6,690 nt of DNA. Origin: an uncultured Lachnospiraceae bacterium. Its GTDB lineage: Bacteria > Bacillota > Clostridia > Lachnospirales > Lachnospiraceae. The notes under the pieces were generated by a model. It was not told where the DNA came from. It made no database searches and saw nothing but the letters and a program-made list of their open reading frames with translations. Of this stretch, positions 1 to 4,577 are shown one piece after another (within the stretch, counting starts at the first letter, position 1; each line of letters opens with the position of its first letter). Both the position numbers and the translations under genes were made by a program. The stretch spans positions 1 through 6,690 of the forward strand of contig CAMWSA010000209.1 of NCBI GenBank assembly GCA_947176785.1, read 5' to 3'.

Positions 1-1190
1 CCAAGACCTACACCATGTTCAAGGAGCAGTCCGAGACCAGGGGGGAGCAGACGGCGCTGATTGAGGAGATGGTGGGCAACCAGAAGCTTGTAAAGACCTT
101 TTCCAGGGAGGAGGCCGTGACGGAGCAGTTTAAGGAGATCAACGGCAGACTGGAGAAATGCTCCCTGAAAGCCATTTTTTATTCCTCCCTGACCAACCCC
201 TGTACCCGTTTTGTCAACAGTCTGGTGTATGCGGGCGTGGGGATCTTTGGCGCTCTGGTGGCGATCAGGGGCGGTATCAGCGTGGGCAGGCTGTCCTGCT
301 TTTTGAGTTATGCCAACCAGTATACCAAACCCTTTAACGAGATCTCCGGCGTGATCACGGAGCTGCAGAACGCCATCGCCTGTGCCGCACGGATCTTTGA
401 ACTGATTGAGGAGAAGGCCCAGGTGCCGGATGCGGAAAATGCCAGAGTGCTTACGGATGCCCGGGGCAACGTGCAGCTGGAGCATGTGTATTTCCAGTAT
501 GTGCCGGACAAAAAGCTGATACAGGACTTTAACCTGACGGTGAAGCCCGGCCAGAGGGTAGCCATCGTAGGCCCCACAGGCTGCGGCAAAACTACCATTA
601 TCAACCTGCTGATGCGGTTCTATGATGTGGATCAGGGCTGCATCAGGGTGGATGGAAACGATATCCGGGATTTGACCCGGGGAAGTCTGCGCACCAGCTA
701 TGGCATGGTGCTGCAGGAGACCTGGCTGCGGGCCGGGACGATCCTGGACAACATCCGCATGGGCAGGCCCCAGGCCACGGAGGAAGAGGTGATTGCCGCC
801 GCCAGGGCCGCCCATGCCCACAGCTTTATCAAGCGCCTGCCGGAGGGGTATCACACGGTGATCACCGAGGACGGGGGAAGCCTGTCCCAGGGACAGAAGC
901 AGCTGCTGTGTATCGCCAGGGTTATGCTGTGCCTGCCGCCCATGCTGATCCTGGACGAGGCCACATCCTCCATAGACACCCGCACCGAGATACGGATTCA
1001 GAAAGCCTTTGCCCGAATGATGGAGGGCCGGACCAGCTTTATCGTGGCCCATCGTCTGTCCACCATCCGGGAGGCGGATATCATTTTGGTCATGAAGGAC
1101 GGCAACATCATCGAGCAGGGCAGCCACGAGAGCCTGCTGGCCCAGGGGGGCTTTTACAGGAACCTTTACAACAGCCAGTTTGCAGGATAA
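1..1190 (+). CDS. ABC exporter subunit (fused membrane and ATPase domains), 5'-truncated by window edge
   Basis: This is the C-terminal part of a type IV (MDR/MsbA-like) half-transporter that exports drugs, lipids or peptides across the cytoplasmic membrane. The frame is open back to base 3, so the true start lies upstream; the family is usually about 580-620 residues. Counting from the ATG at base 15 (not taken as the start), residues 1-130 are the end of the membrane domain, with a hydrophobic stretch at about 61-84. Residues 152-391 are the nucleotide-binding domain: Walker A GPTGCGKTT (186-194), Q-loop Gln234, signature LSQGQ (290-294), Walker B MLILDE (310-315) with catalytic Glu315, D-loop SSID (318-321) and H-loop His346. 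All ATPase motifs are intact. Such subunits often pair with a second half-transporter encoded next door, which would be off the left edge. The response regulator starts 52 bases later with no clear terminator between, so read-through is plausible. The substrate is unknown. Confidence 0.95.
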   Translation, partial: KTYTMFKEQSETRGEQTALIEEMVGNQKLVKTFSREEAVTEQFKEINGRLEKCSLKAIFYSSLTNPCTRFVNSLVYAGVGIFGALVAIRGGISVGRLSCFLSYANQYTKPFNEISGVITELQNAIACAARIFELIEEKAQVPDAENARVLTDARGNVQLEHVYFQYVPDKKLIQDFNLTVKPGQRVAIVGPTGCGKTTIINLLMRFYDVDQGCIRVDGNDIRDLTRGSLRTSYGMVLQETWLRAGTILDNIRMGRPQATEEEVIAAARAAHAHSFIKRLPEGYHTVITEDGGSLSQGQKQLLCIARVMLCLPPMLILDEATSSIDTRTEIRIQKAFARMMEGRTSFIVAHRLSTIREADIILVMKDGNIIEQGSHESLLAQGGFYRNLYNSQFAG

Positions 1191-1203
1191 TCAAAGATGT
1201 TAA

Positions 1204-1234
1204 GGCTCTGCGCAGAAAAAGAGCCCTGTCAGGG
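1204..1234 (+). promoter_or_regulatory. Hairpin plus inverted repeat enclosing part of the response regulator RBS
   Basis: GGCTCT (1204-1209) pairs with AGAGCC (1220-1225) across a 10-base loop. The overlapping CCCTG-T-CAGGG (1224-1234) is an inverted repeat with a one-base centre, too tight to fold by itself as written. The Shine-Dalgarno stretch AGGGAGG (1231-1237), 5 bases before the ATG at 1243, begins inside the second repeat. No T-tract follows, so this is not an intrinsic terminator. A mild effect on translation is possible but is inference. Confidence 0.35.
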
Positions 1235-1242
1235 AGGCGTAT

Positions 1243-1917
1243 ATGTACAAAATCTTGATCGTGGAGGACGACGAGGGAATCGCCCAGTCCCTGTCCCGGC
1301 AGATTGCCAGCTGGGATATGGAACCTCGATGCGTGGAGGATTTTCATAAGGTGATGCAGGAGTTTGCCGCTTTTGATCCCCAGCTGGTGCTGCTGGACAT
1401 TATGCTGCCCTTTTATAACGGCTACTATTGGTGCAGCGAGATCCGGCGGGTGTCCAAGGTGCCGATCATTTTCCTCTCCTCCGCCTCGGACAATATGAAT
1501 ATTGTCATGGCCATGAACATGGGCGGGGATGATTTTATCGGCAAACCCTTTGACATGACCGTGCTGATTTCCAAGATCCAGGCCATGCTGCGCAGAACCT
1601 ATGATTTCGGCGGCACGCTGCCGGTATTTGAGCATCGGGGGGCGCTGCTAAACACGGGGGACAACACCCTGACCTACCAGGGGGAGCAGATTCCCTTGAG
1701 CAAGAATGAGTACCGGATCCTGCTGTCCCTGATGGAGAGCAAGGGGCAGGTGGTAAGCAGGGAGCGGCTGATGGAAAAGCTGTGGGAGACCGACAGCTTT
1801 GTGGACGACAATACCCTGACAGTCAACGTAAACCGCCTGCGCAAGAAGTTGGAGGCGGCAGGGCTGGAGGATTTTATCACCACCAGGTTCGGGGTGGGTT
1901 ATCTGGTCTGTGACTGA
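1243..1917 (+). CDS. bceR-like: Response regulator, OmpR family, BceR/GraR type
   Basis: This is a cytoplasmic DNA-binding regulator of a two-component system, expected to be phosphorylated by the kinase encoded downstream and to activate the ABC transporter genes at 3666-6613. It has 224 residues, normal for the family. The receiver domain is about 1-120: acidic pocket Asp9/Asp10, phospho-acceptor Asp52 in LLDIMLP, Ser79 at the Thr/Ser switch position and Lys101 in GKPF. Residues 128-224 form a winged helix-turn-helix with the family pattern LSKNEYRILLSL, a recognition-helix region around NTLTVNVNRLRKKL and the C-terminal wing GVGYLV. The stretches QEFAAFDPQLVLLDI, WCSEIR and FLSS are characteristic of BceR/GraR rather than PhoB. 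The start ATG has AGGGAGG 5 bases upstream. Unlike typical bceRS pairs, the kinase gene does not follow directly; a 226-base gap with its own candidate promoter intervenes. The peptide sensed is unknown. Confidence 0.93.
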   Translation: MYKILIVEDDEGIAQSLSRQIASWDMEPRCVEDFHKVMQEFAAFDPQLVLLDIMLPFYNGYYWCSEIRRVSKVPIIFLSSASDNMNIVMAMNMGGDDFIGKPFDMTVLISKIQAMLRRTYDFGGTLPVFEHRGALLNTGDNTLTYQGEQIPLSKNEYRILLSLMESKGQVVSRERLMEKLWETDSFVDDNTLTVNVNRLRKKLEAAGLEDFITTRFGVGYLVCD

Positions 1918-2051
1918 AAGCGCCGGCCGGAAAATCTGTCTGCGCCATATGGCCGGGAGAAAATGGCGGGGGTTTCCCGTATATGTCTGTGGATTTCCGG
2001 GGAAGATGTGTTTTGCCTGCTGAAGGAGATCTACTAACGAACGTTAAGATA

Positions 2052-2082
2052 TTCCGATTCCTGTACGGAACATATGTATAAT
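2052..2082 (+). promoter_or_regulatory. Candidate promoter for the histidine kinase gene
   Basis: A perfect -10 hexamer TATAAT lies at 2077-2082. No good -35 is present: the hexamer at 17-base spacing is CCGATT (2054-2059), and TTCCGA (2052-2057) sits at 19 bases. A start site near 2089 would give a leader of about 60 bases containing a small hairpin, GAAGGA (2104-2109) with TCCTTC (2118-2123). A strong -10 with a poor -35 suggests either a weak promoter or one helped by an activator. Read-through from the response regulator gene is also possible because no intrinsic terminator is visible in 1918-2050. Confidence 0.5.
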
Positions 2083-2085
2083 CGG
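2054..2085 (+). repeat. Inverted repeat spanning the kinase-gene promoter
   Basis: CCGATT (2054-2059) and AATCGG (2080-2085) are perfect complementary arms. The left arm falls where the -35 should be and the right arm overlaps the end of the TATAAT box. A second dyad, TAACG-AA-CGTTA, lies just upstream at 2035-2046. The placement fits an operator, but no known regulator consensus is recognised and six-base arms can arise by chance. Confidence 0.3.
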
Positions 2086-2137
2086 ATAACCTGCGCCGTG
2101 TAGGAAGGAAAATCCGGTCCTTCGTGAGTGCAGATAT

Positions 2138-2142
2138 GAGGA
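2138..2142 (+). promoter_or_regulatory. Ribosome binding site that decides the kinase start
   Basis: GAGGA ends one base before the in-frame ATG at 2144 but seven bases before the ATG at 2150. The spacing supports 2150 as the main start, giving a protein that begins MRQFVWIY, a usual way for BceS-type kinases to begin. The longer form adds only Met-Phe. Confidence 0.6.
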
Positions 2143-2149
2143 CATGTTT

Positions 2150-3316
2150 ATGAGACAATTTGTATGGATCTATATCAGGCAGCAGAAAAGGCATATTTTG
2201 ACCTGTCTGCTGTTTTGTGTTATTTTTTCTGTCATCTTCATACTTTACCGGCTGCCCCTCTCTGCGATTGAGTATCCGCTGCTGCTATGCGTGGTGGCGG
2301 GCTTGGGGATCATGGGCTTTGACCTGGCTTTTTCCTATCGGCGTTATGCGGCCCTGCGGCAGACGCTGGATGCCGCAGGGCTGGAACTGGACCAGGAAGT
2401 TTTGCCGGGAAAGGAACCCGCATATTTCCAGGCAGCAGAGGGAAGTGCCGACGGGCGTTTCCGGACAGTCGGCGAGGAGGAAAGTGTTCGGGAGCATTTC
2501 CGGCTGGCGGAGGGAGACGGCTGTGCCTGGGATTTGCTGCAGGAGATGCTTTACAGCCAGGGAGAAACCGGCTGCGGGAGAGGGGACTGGGAGGCCCGCA
2601 TCTACCGGGAGATGGTGCGGCAGCTGCTGCTGGAGCAGAGGCGGCGGCAGGATGTCATGAGATTCCGCCATCAGGACACGGTGGATTATTTTACCACATG
2701 GGTTCACCAGATCAAGACGCCCATCGCTGCCATGGGACTGCTTCTGCAGCAGGAGGATACGGAGGACTCCCGCAGGCTCAGCGAGGAATTGCAGCGCATC
2801 GAACAGTATGTGGAGATGGTGCTGACCTATCTGCGGCTGGGCAGCGGGGAGACGGACTATGTGTTTACCAGGGTGGATCTGGACGGGCTGCTCCGCGGGT
2901 GTATCAAAAAATACGCCGGCCAGTTTATCCGCAGGCATTTGACGCTGGACTATCAAAAAATGGACTGCCAGGTACTGACGGACGAGAAATGGCTGGCCTT
3001 CGTAGTGGAGCAGGTATTGTCCAACGCCCTGAAATATACCCGGGAGGGAAGCGTTGGCATCTATCTGGAGTCTCCCTGTATCCTGTGCATCCGGGATACA
3101 GGCATCGGCATCGCACCGGAGGATCTGCCCCGGATATTTGAAAAGGGATACACGGGTTACAACGGGCGCAGTGATAAGAAAGCAACGGGCCTGGGGCTGT
3201 ATCTGTGCAGGCAGATCTGTGACCGGCTTAAATCAACCATCACCGCGGAGTCTGTACAGGGGGAGGGAACCACCATCCGCATCGGCCTGGGCCGTGAGGT
3301 ACTGGAGGTGGAATAA
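2150..3316 (+). CDS. bceS-like: Intramembrane-sensing histidine kinase, BceS type
   Basis: This membrane sensor kinase is expected to take its signal from the BceAB-type transporter and phosphorylate the regulator encoded at 1243-1917. In the 388-residue form, two transmembrane helices lie at about 15-34 and 40-63, joined by an external loop of only a few residues, so it has no sensing domain of its own. The dimerisation/phosphotransfer domain carries WVHQIKTP with phospho-acceptor His186; Gln follows the His, as usual in this kinase group. The ATPase domain has the N-box around Asn292 (EQVLSNALKYT), G1 box DTGIG from Asp316, F-box near Phe330 and G2 box TGLGLYL (346-352). All catalytic motifs are intact. 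The cytoplasmic linker between the second helix and the His (about residues 64-170) is much longer than in Bacillus BceS, whose phospho-His is, from memory, near residue 124. The start at 2150 is chosen for its Shine-Dalgarno spacing; 2144 is the alternative. Confidence 0.92.
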   Translation: MRQFVWIYIRQQKRHILTCLLFCVIFSVIFILYRLPLSAIEYPLLLCVVAGLGIMGFDLAFSYRRYAALRQTLDAAGLELDQEVLPGKEPAYFQAAEGSADGRFRTVGEEESVREHFRLAEGDGCAWDLLQEMLYSQGETGCGRGDWEARIYREMVRQLLLEQRRRQDVMRFRHQDTVDYFTTWVHQIKTPIAAMGLLLQQEDTEDSRRLSEELQRIEQYVEMVLTYLRLGSGETDYVFTRVDLDGLLRGCIKKYAGQFIRRHLTLDYQKMDCQVLTDEKWLAFVVEQVLSNALKYTREGSVGIYLESPCILCIRDTGIGIAPEDLPRIFEKGYTGYNGRSDKKATGLGLYLCRQICDRLKSTITAESVQGEGTTIRIGLGREVLEVE

Positions 3317-3338
3317 AAACTACAGGCGGATACACTTG

Positions 3339-3352
3339 TGACAAAACTGTAA
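3339..3352 (+). promoter_or_regulatory. Candidate BceR-type operator upstream of the transporter genes
   Basis: TGACA-AAAC-TGTAA matches exactly the pattern TNACA-N4-TGTAA that I recall for BceR-like regulators in Firmicutes. A further half-site, TGTAAG (3369-3374), repeats the right arm TGTAAG (3348-3353) exactly 21 bases on, two helical turns, so regulator dimers could line up on one DNA face. The second half-site is about 10 bases before the -35 position of the -10 box at 3407-3412. The site lies just after the kinase stop codon and ahead of the genes that this regulator family normally activates. Confidence 0.65.
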
Positions 3353-3360
3353 GATTTACC

Positions 3361-3407
3361 CGGGAAAATGTAAGCCGATTCGATGGCGCTCATTTTCCTG
3401 TTTTTTT
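3361..3407 (+). terminator. Rho-independent terminator after the kinase gene
   Basis: The left arm 3361-3370 (CGGGAAAATG) pairs with 3391-3400 (CATTTTCCTG) in a ten-base-pair stem containing one G-U pair. AGC (3373-3375) with GCT (3388-3390) can extend it past a two-base bulge. Seven T residues follow at once (3401-3407). The T-tract is on the + side only, so the terminator is unidirectional and would end kinase transcription. The stem is AT-rich, so efficiency may be moderate. Confidence 0.65.
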
Positions 3408-3412
3408 ATAAT
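3407..3412 (+). promoter_or_regulatory. -10 box of the presumed transporter promoter
   Basis: A perfect TATAAT begins on the last T of the terminator tract. No TTGACA-like hexamer occurs 16-18 bases upstream (around 3383-3390), as expected for a promoter that depends on an activator bound just upstream. Transcription would start near 3419. Confidence 0.55.
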
Positions 3413-3665
3413 GAATCCATAAGCAAGAAGCTGCTGCCATGTGGGGCGTCGGATTTGGAAAGGGGAGGCTTTGATCCTTTGAGCAGTCGGATACGTGCCT
3501 GATAAATCCGAATGCAGGAGAAAGCGCAGAGAATTGTCCTGCGGAAGAACTCCCAAAAGGCTTCCTGATGAGACACTTCCGTGGAGGGGCCTCAAGAAAG
3601 CCTTCCCGGAAGAGGAGAGCGGGAAAGAGACATCAAAACGGCAGCAGGGAATATGGAGGTAAAAA
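3413..3665 (+). other. Long structured leader before the transporter genes
   Basis: This is the non-coding remainder of the 349-base gap. It holds many inverted repeats: 3450-3456 with 3504-3510 (CGGATTT/AAATCCG), enclosing 3459-3463 with 3476-3480 (AAAGG/CCTTT); 3514-3519 with 3537-3542 (GCAGGA/TCCTGC); and 3557-3563 with 3598-3604 (AAGGCTT/AAGCCTT). CTTCCG (3576-3581) can pair with CGGAAG at either 3542-3547 or 3607-3612. No T-tract follows any stem, so this is not a transcription attenuator of the usual kind. I recognise no known riboswitch or T-box. The leader ends with a strong site GGAGGT (3655-3660), 5 bases before the bceA-like ATG. Short reading frames in it are treated as a finding, not as genes. 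Confidence 0.4.
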
Positions 3666-4577
3666 ATGAGTATCTTGGAAGTCAGAGAAGTGAAAAAGAC
3701 CTATACCACCCGTCTGGGAAGCAACCGGGTGGAGGCGCTGAAAAATGTGTCCTTCAGCGTGGAGCAGGGAGAGTATGTGGCAATCATGGGTGAGTCCGGC
3801 TCCGGCAAGACCACTTTGCTGAATATTCTGGCGGCGCTGGATAAGCCCACCGGGGGAAGCGTGATTTTGGGAGGCCAGGATCTGGGGCGGATCAGGGAGT
3901 CCGCAGTGGCGGCCTTCCGGCGGGATAACCTGGGATTTGTGTTCCAGGACTTTAATCTGCTGGACACCTTTACACTGGAGGACAATATTTACCTGCCGCT
4001 GGTGCTGGCAGGGAAGCGCCATGAAGAGATGCGTGTGCGGCTGCAGCCCATCGCCGAGGAACTGGGTATCACGGAATTGCTGAAAAAGTATCCCTACGAG
4101 GTATCCGGCGGCCAGAAGCAGAGGGCGGCGGTGGCAAGGGCGCTGATCACCAGCCCCAAGCTGATACTGGCGGATGAGCCTACAGGGGCATTGGACTCCC
4201 GGGCCACGGACGAACTGCTGCGCCTGTTTGCAGGGATCAACCGGGGCGGTCAGACCATCCTGATGGTAACCCATTCCGTCAAGGCGGCCAGCCATGCGGG
4301 CCGGGTACTCTTCATTCGGGACGGCGAAGTGTTCCACCAGATCTACCGGGGCAGCAGCACCAACGAACAGCTGTACCAGAAGATCTCGGATACCCTGACG
4401 CTGCTGGCTACCCAGCCGGGGCGCATGGGGACGCAGCCCCAGACGGCATTGCTCCAGCCGGGGGATGTGGGGACGCAGCCCCAGGCGACCCCTCATTCGA
4501 GGGATATGGGAACGCAGCCCCAGGCGGCAGCCTCCCGGCCAGGGCTGGCTTCTGCCGGAGAGGAGGGGACGGTATGA
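3666..4577 (+). CDS. bceA-like: ABC transporter ATPase, BceA type, with repeat-bearing C-terminal tail
   Basis: This is the cytoplasmic ATPase that powers the BceB-type permease encoded next, in a peptide antibiotic resistance and sensing complex; in this family two ATPases serve one permease. Motifs in order: Walker A GESGSGKTT (42-50), Q-loop Gln94 in FVFQDFNLL, signature VSGGQ (146-150), Walker B LILADE (166-171), D-loop ALDS (175-178) and H-loop His203. FNLLDTFTLEDNIYLPL and DGEVFHQIYRG are hallmarks of BceA within the MacB/LolD group. The normal fold ends near residue 250, where BceA proteins usually stop. Here about 50 more residues follow, rich in Gln, Pro, Gly and Ala, with the hexapeptide [MV]GTQPQ at 254-259, 268-273 and 281-286. 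That tail is unusual and its role is unknown. The start has GGAGGT 5 bases upstream. The stop overlaps the permease start (ATGA), so translation is probably coupled. Confidence 0.94.
   Translation: MSILEVREVKKTYTTRLGSNRVEALKNVSFSVEQGEYVAIMGESGSGKTTLLNILAALDKPTGGSVILGGQDLGRIRESAVAAFRRDNLGFVFQDFNLLDTFTLEDNIYLPLVLAGKRHEEMRVRLQPIAEELGITELLKKYPYEVSGGQKQRAAVARALITSPKLILADEPTGALDSRATDELLRLFAGINRGGQTILMVTHSVKAASHAGRVLFIRDGEVFHQIYRGSSTNEQLYQKISDTLTLLATQPGRMGTQPQTALLQPGDVGTQPQATPHSRDMGTQPQAAASRPGLASAGEEGTV
4412..4523 (+). repeat. Imperfect tandem repeat inside the bceA-like 3' end, with hairpin-forming cores
   Basis: Three copies of an 18-base core occur at 4425-4442, 4467-4484 and 4506-4523, spaced by 42 and 39 bases, so the frame is kept. 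Between the first two the similarity extends upstream through CCAGCCGGGG (4412-4421 and 4454-4463). Copies 1 and 2 contain TGGGG-ACGCAG-CCCCA, a dyad able to form a small hairpin; copy 3 has one G to A change in its left arm. The core encodes [MV]GTQPQ. It looks like local duplication of a palindromic unit added to the end of a normal ATPase gene. Confidence 0.85.

Noticed and set aside
1944..1979. GCCATATGGC palindrome and the CGGGA/TCCCG stem (1954-1958 with 1975-1979) after the regulator gene, considered as a terminator
   Set aside because: No T-tract follows the stem and the loop is large; at most a weak RNA structure.
2285..2956. 223-codon minus-strand open frame opposite the kinase gene
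   Set aside because: Opposite an intact kinase with all motifs in the + frame; the antisense product has no recognisable domain.
3439..3474. 11-codon frame (MWGVGFGKGRL) in the transporter leader
   Set aside because: Only a weak purine stretch precedes it; frames this short are expected by chance in a leader.
3413..3665. Known riboswitch or T-box in the transporter leader
   Set aside because: None of the conserved cores I know was seen and there is no terminator stem with T-tract in the leader.
3581..3793. 70-codon + frame starting at GTG and running into the ATPase gene out of frame
   Set aside because: More than half overlaps the well-supported ATPase coding sequence in another frame, and there is no supporting start signal.
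3633..4496. 287-codon open frame on the minus strand, antisense to the ATPase gene
   Set aside because: Shadow of the bceA-like gene; low-complexity product with no family resemblance and no ribosome binding site evident.
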